This document shows positions 17,655-25,403 of a stretch of DNA of 64,000 bases, one piece after another. The notes beneath the pieces are model-generated. The model saw only the letters and a list, made by a program, of their open reading frames with translations. It did no database searches and was not told the origin of the DNA. A program made the position numbers and the translations under genes. The stretch is from the NCBI RefSeq assembly GCF_900094575.1, contig NZ_FMAE01000009.1:186001-250000 (forward strand), in the 5' to 3' direction. This DNA is from Bradyrhizobium yuanmingense. GTDB lineage: Bacteria > Pseudomonadota > Alphaproteobacteria > Rhizobiales > Xanthobacteraceae. The stretch's first letter is position 1, and each line of letters starts with the position of its first letter.

Positions 17655-17833
17655 GCCAAGCCTCCGATGCGCTCACCAGGCCTGCAGAAAACTTGCAAGA
17701 CCCGCATCCGTTCCGGATCGTGCAGCGCAGCAGCGCCGAGCTCCGGTCCCTTGGCTCGATGGGCGATGCGTCTTTCCGCCGATCCCGTGTTCAAAAGCCC
17801 ATAGCGGGCGGATGGCTGATGCGATCGACGAGC

Positions 17834-17861
17834 TTGCTCGCCGCAGGCCCTGTCGTATAGA
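17834..17861 (+). promoter_or_regulatory. candidate sigma70-type promoter
   Basis: TTGCTC (17834-17839) and TATAGA (17856-17861) are 16 bases apart and 29 bases before the start codon of the 40-residue membrane protein. This matches the alphaproteobacterial housekeeping pattern fairly well. The 236 bases before it hold no gene I can support. Confidence 0.4.
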
Positions 17862-17890
17862 TGGCGTGGTCCAATCGAGGGAGGCTGAGG

Positions 17891-18013
17891 ATGAAGGCTT
17901 TTTTGCTTGGCTGCGTCGCGGCCGTGGTGATCGCGGTTGGTGGGATGGTGATCCTCGATCGCGTGCAGGAGCCCGCCGCGCACGCGTTTGCCACCACCGG
18001 GGTGCGGCTCTAA
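17891..18013 (+). CDS. small single-pass membrane or secreted protein, 40 residues
   Basis: Open frame of 40 codons, MKAFLLGCVAAVVIAVGGMV then ILDRVQEPAAHAFATTGVRL, ending TAA 18011-18013. One N-terminal hydrophobic helix fits a signal anchor, with Gly-rich membrane part and a short polar tail ending STTGVRL-like. GGGAGG lies seven bases before ATG 17891 and a promoter-like pair further up. I recall near-identical small proteins in several Bradyrhizobium genomes; their role is not known. It converges on the next small gene with only six bases between the stops. Confidence 0.6.
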   Translation: MKAFLLGCVAAVVIAVGGMVILDRVQEPAAHAFATTGVRL

Positions 18014-18019
18014 GAAGTC

Positions 18020-18163
18020 TCACTCGCGCTTGAGCCCGATCGGCCCGAGGATCGGAGCGGAGGGAACGAGCTCGACCTTGCGAACCATAGCTTCCTGCAG
18101 CCGAGGATCGTAGATCATTGCCTGCGCCATGCAGACGATGGCGCCGCGCAAGGTGCGCTCCAT
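18020..18163 (-). CDS. small ORF, 47 residues, unknown
   Basis: Frame of 47 codons from ATG 18163 to TGA 18022-18020, reading MERTLRGAIVCMAQAMIYDP and ending SAPILGPIGLKRE. GGAGGCGGAA lies upstream as a ribosome-binding site, about ten bases before the ATG. The amphipathic head and balanced charge look like a real small protein rather than chance. No family recognised. It shares its upstream region with the divergent acetyltransferase gene. Confidence 0.4.
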   Translation of the reverse strand: MERTLRGAIVCMAQAMIYDPRLQEAMVRKVELVPSAPILGPIGLKRE

Positions 18164-18284
18164 GCGCCATTTCCGCCTCCGGCTTCAGAATTTGGTAACC
18201 ATACGAGCATGGTTGAACGCATTGGCGCAAATCGCGCGGCGGCAGTGTCTGACCTGTAACGGCCTTGGTATAAGCGCAGCTACG

Positions 18285-18299
18285 GTTCGAACGACGTTC
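18285..18299. promoter_or_regulatory. LexA-type box (GTTC-N7-GTTC)
   Basis: GTTC at 18285-18288 and 18296-18299 are separated by seven bases, the direct-repeat SOS box described for Alphaproteobacteria. It lies 20 bases before the acetyltransferase start and 10 bases after a TATAAG (18269-18274) that could be its -10. With eight fixed bases, about two such matches are expected by chance in 64 kb, so only the position makes it notable. Confidence 0.35.
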
Positions 18300-18319
18300 G
18301 CGGATGATCCGGTTTCCTT

Positions 18320-19462
18320 GTGCGCATGAATAAGCCCAGCAACACGTTCGACATCGCCATCGAGCCGTCGTTCGACTTTCTGTCTCCGGAATATGCAGAG
18401 CTGTTCGATCGTTCGGCTGCCACTGCCTTCCAGCATCCGGTCTGGTTGCATAGCCTCTACACCAGGCTCGCGCCGGAAACGGATGCAACGGCTCTGGTCG
18501 TCATCGTGCGCGACCGCGACACCGGCACGCTTGCGATGGTGTTACCGCTGCTCCGAATCCGGCGCGGTCCGATACGAACCATCGAGTTCGCCGACCTCCG
18601 CGTCTCCGATTATCTGGCACCGGTTTGCAGCCCGGACGTGTTTTCACGATTGCTCGATGATGCGGCCGCATGCGCGCAGATTCGGCGCCTTGTCCGCCCC
18701 TTCGATCTACTCCGGATGGCCAAGCTGCCCGACGGACGGCTTCCGATCGAGGACCTCCTGGCCACATCCCGCCGTGTCTCGATGAACACCAATGCTTATG
18801 CCACGGTTCTGGTCGCGCCTTACGAGCAATGGCGGGCCAGTGCGATGGATCGCTCCTACCAGAAGGAACTCGCCAAGAAATATCGTCAGCTGCAGAAGAA
18901 GGGCGCGCTGAGCTTCTCATGCTGCAGCGACAGCGCCGCCGTGCTCGAGACGATGGAGGTGATGAGGAAGTTTCGCGGCCCGCGCTTTCACGCACAAGGC
19001 GACGGAGACCTGCTGCAGCGGCCCGAATATTACGGCTTCTATTCCGACGTCGCCCTTCGGGGCCTCGGGTCCTTCGTTCGCCTCTATGCCATGAAGATGG
19101 ACGGCGAAGTGATCGCCGCCGTGCTCGGATTGTGCCACCGCGACAGCTTCCTCGTCATCATGAGCGCCTTCGACATCGCCGGCTACAAGAGCCAGTCCAT
19201 CGGCGCGCTGATGTTCGAACAAGTGGCGCGAGATTGTATTGAGCGCGGAGATCAGATGCTCGACTTCACCATCGGCGACGAGCCATACAAGAAATCGTTC
19301 GGCGCACAGGCTTCACCGATGTGGGAGGTCACGCAGGTCGGCAGCGCCGTAGGCGCGATCGCCCTCTTCGCGCTGAAGCAGGCGCCCTGGCTCAAGCTGG
19401 CGGCCAAGCGGCTCTCCGATTTGAAGGTTCAGCCCGCCCACACCGCGAGGCCCACGCGCTGA
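18320..19462 (+). CDS. CelD/BcsL-type GNAT acetyltransferase
   Basis: A 380-residue cytoplasmic protein of the acetyltransferase family linked to cellulose and exopolysaccharide synthesis (BioF2-like domain). Motifs include FQHPVWLHSLYTRL near residue 37, DRSYQKELAKKYRQLQKKG in the middle, GEVIAAVLGLCHRDSFLVI and a late YKSQSIGALMFEQVARDCIERG with DFTIGDEPYKKSFGA, the usual acyl-CoA region and end. It likely acylates a sugar residue or lipid-linked precursor. Start GTG 18320 or ATG 18326 two codons later; neither has a strong ribosome-binding site. It opens the glycan group and ends 20 bases from the convergent FAD oxidoreductase. Confidence 0.85.
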   Translation: MRMNKPSNTFDIAIEPSFDFLSPEYAELFDRSAATAFQHPVWLHSLYTRLAPETDATALVVIVRDRDTGTLAMVLPLLRIRRGPIRTIEFADLRVSDYLAPVCSPDVFSRLLDDAAACAQIRRLVRPFDLLRMAKLPDGRLPIEDLLATSRRVSMNTNAYATVLVAPYEQWRASAMDRSYQKELAKKYRQLQKKGALSFSCCSDSAAVLETMEVMRKFRGPRFHAQGDGDLLQRPEYYGFYSDVALRGLGSFVRLYAMKMDGEVIAAVLGLCHRDSFLVIMSAFDIAGYKSQSIGALMFEQVARDCIERGDQMLDFTIGDEPYKKSFGAQASPMWEVTQVGSAVGAIALFALKQAPWLKLAAKRLSDLKVQPAHTARPTR

Positions 19463-19482
19463 CCGGCGGGGGGTCGCAGAGA

Positions 19483-20700
19483 TCAGGCGCGCAATACGCC
19501 GCGGACGCGGCCAAGCCAGCCCGGATGCATCTGATCGACGCGGTGTGCAAGACTGCGCCGCAGGAAGTGCAACCGTCGCCGCACGTCCCAGCCGATATCG
19601 TTGCGCGAGGTCAGCGCCTGGCGGAAGCGTGCCATCTTCAGCGATTGCTGATCCGCCGCGATCTTGTCGCGATCGGCATAGAATTGCGAGATCTTCTCCA
19701 GGCCCATGCCTGCAGTCATGAGCCATCGCGGCACATATTCGGTGCAGAGACGGTCGACGTCCACGAGCAGGCGGGCGACACCCGTTCCGGCCGCAGGACA
19801 ATTGGTCTGGAACGCATCGCCGATGAGCACGATTCCGGGCCGGAGATGCCCCTCGACGACGGTCAGATCCATCACCCAGTTCTGGACGCGATCGGTCACG
19901 CGGAAATCGCCGAGGTAGCTCCGCAATCCCGGCAGCAGGCGCAAGATTGTCGCCTCCGGTTCGCGGCGCAACTCGCGCATAACAGGATCGGTCGGATCGC
20001 GGAACATGAAGAGATTGGCACGCATTCCGGCGTGGACGGGAAACAGGCTGAGATAGTCGATGCCATCGGCGGTGCGTTCGCCGTAACAGGTCAACGCCTC
20101 GAAATCGAACGGGGTGCCATCCTGGCGAGCGATCGTGAAACCGAACGACACCGAATGGCGCTCGGCAAGCACGCGCCGCCTGATGCCGAGCTTGTAGCCC
20201 AGGGCTCCCGCCATGCCGGTGGCCAGAACGACGAGGCGCGCCGCCACGCGCCGTCCGGAGGCGAGCTCGAGATGCTGGACATCGCCGCTGCTGCCAATCG
20301 CTGTGACCTCGTCGACGATCAGGTTGGAAGGATCCGGAAGCTGGCGACGCGCCATTGCGACGAGATCGGCATAGGCAAATCCGTAAGCCCTGCCGACGCT
20401 GACATCGACCACCTTGCCCTCACGGATGTTGAGCACTTGATCATATCGGCACGCGACATCTTCGAGCGCATCGAGAAAGCCGAGCTTGCCGAACAGCTCC
20501 AGCTGATGGCCGCCGATCTTCTCGACCCGAAACTCATCCGGATGGACTGCCCGCTTGTCGATCAGAGCGACGCGACGCCCTGCCCGCGCCAGCACGGCCG
20601 CCGCAAGCGATCCCGCAAGACCGCCACCGACGATGGCGACGTCCGAGTCGATGGTTGCGGTCTCGTCCCCGTCGACCGGCTCGGTCACGGTTCTCGTCAT
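19483..20700 (-). CDS. FAD-dependent oxidoreductase (geranylgeranyl-reductase/halogenase-like)
   Basis: A 405-residue flavoprotein with an N-terminal Rossmann dinucleotide motif (VAIVGGGLAGSLAAAVLARAG) and the later FAD ribityl motif around GIVLIGDAFQTNCPAAGTG, the layout of p-hydroxybenzoate hydroxylase-fold enzymes. RVEKIGGHQLELFGKLG near residue 60 is typical of the tryptophan-halogenase or geranylgeranyl-reductase branch. The substrate is unknown; a lipid or isoprenoid modification connected with the glycan genes is plausible. ATG 20700 has GGGAG upstream; a GTG at 20715 is an alternative. Divergent from the flippase across a 409-base gap. Confidence 0.8.
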   Translation of the reverse strand: MTRTVTEPVDGDETATIDSDVAIVGGGLAGSLAAAVLARAGRRVALIDKRAVHPDEFRVEKIGGHQLELFGKLGFLDALEDVACRYDQVLNIREGKVVDVSVGRAYGFAYADLVAMARRQLPDPSNLIVDEVTAIGSSGDVQHLELASGRRVAARLVVLATGMAGALGYKLGIRRRVLAERHSVSFGFTIARQDGTPFDFEALTCYGERTADGIDYLSLFPVHAGMRANLFMFRDPTDPVMRELRREPEATILRLLPGLRSYLGDFRVTDRVQNWVMDLTVVEGHLRPGIVLIGDAFQTNCPAAGTGVARLLVDVDRLCTEYVPRWLMTAGMGLEKISQFYADRDKIAADQQSLKMARFRQALTSRNDIGWDVRRRLHFLRRSLAHRVDQMHPGWLGRVRGVLRA

Positions 20701-21109
20701 GGCTCCGGCTCCCACGGTTAACAGCGTCTGCAGTGCAATTCTCTCGCCTGATGTCGCATCGCAGGGCCGGGTGCGAACATTTCCTGAGATTGAGGTTAAT
20801 GACCGCAGGTGCCCAGTTCGCCGACTCGCCGCGGCACGCGTCTTGCTGTCCCGAAACCATTCTGCACGCGAGCCCCGGATCTCGCCTTCTCAGTCGTCGA
20901 TGCGGCGTTATGCCGTCCGTCGCGCGAGTTGAAACTCGCAGATGTTGGACAATGGAGACAGCGATGTTCCAGAACGAAGCAACCCGTATCACCGCGATCG
21001 CCGAAATCCTCCAACTCGTCCATTAACACTCGCGATTGCTCGACATGCTAGGTTCTCGCCGGTATCGGAACATGTCTCGTCAGGGGAGCGCGGCTCCCTT
21101 AACCCTTCC
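20701..21109. other. 409-base intergenic region between divergent genes
   Basis: No gene longer than 20 codons that I can support. It must hold the promoters for the minus-strand FAD oxidoreductase and the plus-strand flippase. A 20-codon frame (20964-21026) is present but unremarkable. A tight hairpin, GGGAGC-GCG-GCTCCC (21084-21098), lies 11 bases before the flippase ATG and locks the only purine-rich tract there (AGGGGAG) into a stem. Confidence 0.5.
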
Positions 21110-22456
21110 ATGATCGCATCCATTCTCCAGTTCATGCGGCGCGACGTCACGCGCGGCGTTGCCGGGACCATCCTGCTCAAGGTCGGCAGCGGCGTGCTCG
21201 CGTTCGCGTTGTTCTCGCTGGCTGCGCGGACGATGTCGCCTGACGGCTTCGGCATCTTTGCGACCTGGCTGTCGGTCGCGCAGATCGCAGCCGTCGTGGG
21301 ACTGGTCGGCCAGGAATCCCTGCTGGTGCGATTCCTGAACGAATACCAGGTCGGCGAAAGGCCGGACCTTACCAAGGGCGTGCTGCAATCGAGCTTGAAG
21401 ATCGCCTCGCTCGCAATGCTGATCGTGATCGGCGGAATCGCGATCGTCGCGAGCATGAGAGGCGACTGGTGGCTGCTGATCCTTGCGGTGTCGGCCTACA
21501 CGGCCGTCAATGCCGGATTGATGCTCGGCAGCCAGATCGCGCGCTCGCTGGTCAGCATTCTCATGGGCGAAGGAAACCGCGAGTTCCTTTGGCGGGCCCT
21601 CGTCGTCGTGTTCCTGCTCGTCATGCTGCTCGCCCATCGCCAACTCGATCCGGCCGAGCTGTTCGCGGCGATGACGGTCGCCATGTCGGTTGGCCTTGTT
21701 GCGCAGATCGTATCCGTCGCGCGCGTGCTGCCGGATCTGCGCAGTACGCCGGCGCGCTCGGAGACGTCACGCTGGCGATCAAGTGCCCTGCACTTCTGGC
21801 TCGCATCGATCCTCGAAGTCGCCAATCAGTATCTCGACGTCATTCTGGTCTACTGGATGCTGGATCCGACGACCGCGGGAATCTACTTTGCCGCCTCGCG
21901 CCTCGCCAACATTTTCGCCATGGTGTCCGCGGCGCTTTACACGTTCGGTGCGCGCCGGCTCCCGTCGCTCTATTTCAGCAAGAACCACGGGGAGTTCGAG
22001 CGGACCTCGCGCTTGATGGCGGAAGTGACTGGGCTCTGCGTCGTCGCCGGTCTCGCCACGATCTGGATCGGCGGCCCCTATCTCCTCAACCTGTTCGGAC
22101 CTCATTTCGCCGAGCAGCATTCGGTCCTGATCGTGCTTGCAATCGGAACCGCCATTCAGGCGGCGGGCGGCCCGGCTGCTGCGATCTTGCAGCTGACCGG
22201 TCATGAACGAATCTATGTGCCGGTGGTCGCTGCCAACGTCGGGCTGCGGCTCGTCGGATTTCTCGTCCTGGTCCCCTTCCTCGGCGTGCTTGGCGCGGCG
22301 ATTTCGACGACCGTGTCGCTCGCGCTCGCGACCATCGCCCTGAACGTCCTCTGCCGCCGGCGCAGCGGGGTGGATCCTTCCGTTCTGGTGCTCTTGCGCT
22401 TCCCAGCATCGAGGCGCGGCAATTATGCCGTTCGCAGCGCTGACTCGCGTGACTAG
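21110..22456 (+). CDS. polysaccharide flippase (Wzx/MATE-like)
   Basis: A 448-residue integral membrane protein with about twelve hydrophobic helices (for example AGTILLKVGSGVLAFALFSLAARTM, LIVIGGIAIVAS, ALVVVFLLVMLLAH, LVGFLVLVPFLGVLGAAIS), the pattern of polysaccharide-biosynthesis flippases that move lipid-linked oligosaccharide units across the inner membrane. The start is ATG 21110; the frame is open from 20942, but the extra part is polar and overlaps the promoter region. No ordinary ribosome-binding site precedes the ATG, only a hairpin with a purine tract. It leads the plus-strand glycan group. Confidence 0.88.
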   Translation: MIASILQFMRRDVTRGVAGTILLKVGSGVLAFALFSLAARTMSPDGFGIFATWLSVAQIAAVVGLVGQESLLVRFLNEYQVGERPDLTKGVLQSSLKIASLAMLIVIGGIAIVASMRGDWWLLILAVSAYTAVNAGLMLGSQIARSLVSILMGEGNREFLWRALVVVFLLVMLLAHRQLDPAELFAAMTVAMSVGLVAQIVSVARVLPDLRSTPARSETSRWRSSALHFWLASILEVANQYLDVILVYWMLDPTTAGIYFAASRLANIFAMVSAALYTFGARRLPSLYFSKNHGEFERTSRLMAEVTGLCVVAGLATIWIGGPYLLNLFGPHFAEQHSVLIVLAIGTAIQAAGGPAAAILQLTGHERIYVPVVAANVGLRLVGFLVLVPFLGVLGAAISTTVSLALATIALNVLCRRRSGVDPSVLVLLRFPASRRGNYAVRSADSRD

Positions 22457-22563
22457 GTGTCAGCACGCGCCGCCGGGGTGAACGCGCAGGACCGATTGGT
22501 TAACGCGCCAGCCGGGAACCAGCGGAAATGCTGCGCCAACGACACCGTCGCCATCGCGCCGCA

Positions 22564-22624
22564 TTAACTCCGTTTGTTGCTAGCCGGTGTCCGCGGGATG
22601 CCCGCATGATAGGTACGGAGTTAA
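22564..22624. repeat. perfect 10-base inverted repeat in the flippase-glycosyltransferase gap
   Basis: TTAACTCCGT (22564-22573) and ACGGAGTTAA (22615-22624) pair perfectly across 41 bases, and the loop contains a second small hairpin (GCGGG-ATG-CCCGC). The structure ends 38 bases before the glycosyltransferase start. It may be a terminator or attenuator after the flippase, a 5' leader structure or a repressor site. Confidence 0.45.
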
Positions 22625-22662
22625 GAAGGTGAAGATTTCGTTGCTTTAGCGGGTCGGGATCC

Positions 22663-23838
22663 GTGCTCCATTATCAGCAGAACAAGGACCTGGACGAGAC
22701 GAGCGCGACGGCACCTGCGCGGCCGAACGGCAGTGGGCGAAAACTCCACGTGCTTCTTGCGCAAACCCAGGCCGAGAACGCCGGTGCACAGGAGATCTCG
22801 CGGCTGCTCGGCGCCGGGCTGACCGCGCGCGGTCACCGGGTCACCAATCTGTTCTTCTTCCGCAAATCGGACTCCTTTGACGAACCGCCCGCCACGCTCT
22901 ACTGCGCGCCGAGCCGGCCGGGCAATCCGCTGGCGCTGCTGGGGATGCTGTGGACGCTCGGCCGCCACATCAGAACCACCAGGCCCGACGCCGTCCTGAC
23001 CTTCCAGCATTTCGGCAACGTCATCGGCGCCGGCGTCACGCGCCTCGTCAGCCGTGCACCCGTCGTCGCCAATCAGGTTTCATCCGCGCTGGCGATGAGC
23101 TGGCCGGTCCGCACCGCCGACATCGCCATGGGCAGCCTCGGCTTCTTCGACTGCATCACGCTCAATTCGCAGGACATGGAGCGCGAATATTCGCGCTACC
23201 CCGCGGCCTACCGGTCGCGCATGGTGCATGTGCCGCACGGCTTCGACGACAAGGCCCTTACCCTGTCGAAGGAGGCGGCACGAGGTCAATTCAACCTGCC
23301 ACCGGACCGCGTCCTGCTCGGTTGCGCGGCACGGCTGCATCCGCATAAGCGGCTCGATCTGGCGATCGGTCTGCTGCCGGATCAACCGTCCTGGCATCTT
23401 GCGCTGGCCGGCCAGGGAGCCGACGAGGCCCGGCTGAGGCAGCTCGCGAACGACTTGAACGTCGCGGACCGTCTGCATTTGCTGGGAGAGATTCCTCCTG
23501 GCCGGATGGCGGACTTCCTTGCTTGTCTCGACGTGTTCGTCTTTCCGACCCAGGCCGAGACCTTCGGTCTGGCCGCGGTCGAGGCTGCCAACGCCGGTGT
23601 TCCCTCCGTCGTGACCGATCTTCCCGTCCTGCGCGAGGTATTGTCCTACGAGGGCAGACCGACGGCGCTCTTCGTCGATGCCTCCGATCATGCGAAGCTC
23701 TCCGCGGCGGTCTCCAGGCTGGTAACCGACAAGCAATTACGTGACGAGCTGCGACAAAACGCCAAAGGCCTGCGGCTGCGCTATTCGGTAGATGCCATGG
23801 TCGAGGAATACGTCCGGATTCTCGACCGGGTCGTTTGA
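22663..23838 (+). CDS. GT-B glycosyltransferase, family 4 type
   Basis: A 391-residue retaining glycosyltransferase. The N-terminal half has the acceptor-side Rossmann fold (KLHVLLAQTQAENAGAQEISRLL, with DAVLTFQHFGNVIGAGV), and the C-terminal half the donor site: LLGCAARLHPHKRLDLAIGLL, LLGEIPPGRMADFLACLDVFVFPT and the EX7E motif in ETFGLAAVEAANAGVPSVV. It would add a sugar from a nucleotide donor to a lipid-linked intermediate at the inner face of the membrane. Start is GTG 22663. It follows the flippase by 206 bases that include a perfect inverted repeat, and the GINT1-like gene follows after 29 bases. Confidence 0.9.
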   Translation: MLHYQQNKDLDETSATAPARPNGSGRKLHVLLAQTQAENAGAQEISRLLGAGLTARGHRVTNLFFFRKSDSFDEPPATLYCAPSRPGNPLALLGMLWTLGRHIRTTRPDAVLTFQHFGNVIGAGVTRLVSRAPVVANQVSSALAMSWPVRTADIAMGSLGFFDCITLNSQDMEREYSRYPAAYRSRMVHVPHGFDDKALTLSKEAARGQFNLPPDRVLLGCAARLHPHKRLDLAIGLLPDQPSWHLALAGQGADEARLRQLANDLNVADRLHLLGEIPPGRMADFLACLDVFVFPTQAETFGLAAVEAANAGVPSVVTDLPVLREVLSYEGRPTALFVDASDHAKLSAAVSRLVTDKQLRDELRQNAKGLRLRYSVDAMVEEYVRILDRVV

Positions 23839-23867
23839 CCTGATACGTCGGAACAGATTGGCTCGAC

Positions 23868-25403
23868 ATGATCATCGAGTTTCGCTGTGAACGTGACTAT
23901 GCGCGGCGCTGGATGGACCGCAGGACGCTGTCGGTCGACGGCCGGGACATGTCGGTGCAAGTTGCATGGACGGCAACGGCGGAGCCGCGGCCGGCAGGTC
24001 TCGATGCGCTGGTCGAGCTCGAACGCATCGTGTTGCACAAGGGCAAGCACAGCGCCGCCGACAGGCTGACGATCAGCTCCGAACCAGCACGGGTCAGCAT
24101 CGGCACCGCCGACGTAATCGTCGATTTCACGAATGCCCCGCGCGATCCGGCGAGCCCGGCCCGGCTGTATCTGCGGCCGCTGTTCAACGGCGTCGCAGGC
24201 GAAAATGCCGCGCTCGCCGCCATCCTCGCCGGCGACCTGCCCGTGATCGAGATCGTCAACGAGATCGACGGTTCGGTCCTCGACCGCGGCCATCCGTCCG
24301 GTGAGATTGCTGCGGGCCTCAGTGGTGCGCTCGAAACGATCATGGCGCGGACCCTCACCATGCTGGCGGCGATCCTGTCGGGAAGGCCGCGCATCGTGCC
24401 GCACCTGCCGCGCCCCGCTTCAACTGTCCCGCACCGCGGACCCGTTGGCTACGTGGCGCGCGGCCTTGCCGTATCGATCGCCAAGGAGATCTATCGCCTC
24501 TGCTGCTATGCCCCGCATTGGCATATCGGATGGCGCTTCAACGACGGCCCGGGCGTCTGGCAGACCGGAGACCTGTCAGGTCCAAGCTGGAACGTTCTGG
24601 GAGATCCTGGAAACCACTTCTACGCCGATCCCTTTCCCGTCACGTGGCAGGGACGGACCTTCGCCTTCTTCGAGGATCTCGATCACCGTGTCGGAAAAGG
24701 TATCATTTCCGCGATCGCGTTCAACGACGCGGGGCCGATCGGCGAGGTGACGCCGGTGCTGGAGGAGCCCTGTCACCTCTCCTATCCGTTCCTGATCGAG
24801 GACGATGGCGAGCTGTGGATGATCCCGGAGAGCTCGACCCGCGGGGACGTCGCCCTCTACAAATGCACTCGGTTTCCGGACAAATGGGAGCGATACGCAA
24901 CGCTCCTTTCCGGCCTCGAGCTGGCCGACGTCACGATCACGCGCCACAACGGCCTGTATTATCTGTTTGGCGCCTGGCGCGACGGAACGGGTGGCTATTC
25001 GGATTCGCTGGCGATCTATTACGCCGATCGGCTCTTGGGGCCTTGGCTTCCCCACGCCAGCAATCCCGTCTTGATCGACCGCGCCAGCACGCGGCCGGCA
25101 GGAAACTTCGTCACGCTCGATGACAAACTGTGGCGACCGGTCCAGGATTGCACCGACGGATACGGCGCAGCGCTTGCCCTGGCGGAAGTGGTCGAGCTGT
25201 CGCCGACGGTATTCAAGCAGGTCGTCCGCCACACTCTGAAACCCGGACCGGCATGGCCGGGCAGGAAGCTGCACACCTTGAATCGCTGCGGGCGGCTCGA
25301 GCTGATCGACGGATCGCGCGTCCAGCCCAAGACCAGTCTCTTTACGAGCGCAATTCCATCGGCCGTGTCACCTGCGCGAACCAATCCCTCCACCGCCGGC
25401 TAG
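23868..25403 (+). CDS. GINT1-like protein (five-bladed propeller), glycan biosynthesis
   Basis: A 511-residue protein of two parts. Residues about 1-190 look like a formyltransferase-like or unknown N-terminal domain. From about 210 on it matches the five-bladed beta-propeller of the glucosamine inositolphosphorylceramide transferase family: WHIGWRF, GNHFYADPFPV then FAFFEDLDHRVGKG, PCHLSYPFLIEDDGELWMIPE, LYYLFGAWRDG and KLWRPVQDCTDGYGAAL. Bacterial members sit in polysaccharide loci and probably transfer or trim a sugar. The last 36 bases overlap the 3' end of the convergent flavin hydroxylase gene. Alternative: a glycosidase-like family 43 protein. Confidence 0.75.
   Translation: MIIEFRCERDYARRWMDRRTLSVDGRDMSVQVAWTATAEPRPAGLDALVELERIVLHKGKHSAADRLTISSEPARVSIGTADVIVDFTNAPRDPASPARLYLRPLFNGVAGENAALAAILAGDLPVIEIVNEIDGSVLDRGHPSGEIAAGLSGALETIMARTLTMLAAILSGRPRIVPHLPRPASTVPHRGPVGYVARGLAVSIAKEIYRLCCYAPHWHIGWRFNDGPGVWQTGDLSGPSWNVLGDPGNHFYADPFPVTWQGRTFAFFEDLDHRVGKGIISAIAFNDAGPIGEVTPVLEEPCHLSYPFLIEDDGELWMIPESSTRGDVALYKCTRFPDKWERYATLLSGLELADVTITRHNGLYYLFGAWRDGTGGYSDSLAIYYADRLLGPWLPHASNPVLIDRASTRPAGNFVTLDDKLWRPVQDCTDGYGAALALAEVVELSPTVFKQVVRHTLKPGPAWPGRKLHTLNRCGRLELIDGSRVQPKTSLFTSAIPSAVSPARTNPSTAG

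Noticed and set aside
20964..21026. 20-codon frame in the divergent gap before the flippase
   Set aside because: Too short, weak ribosome-binding site and no similarity; treated as intergenic.
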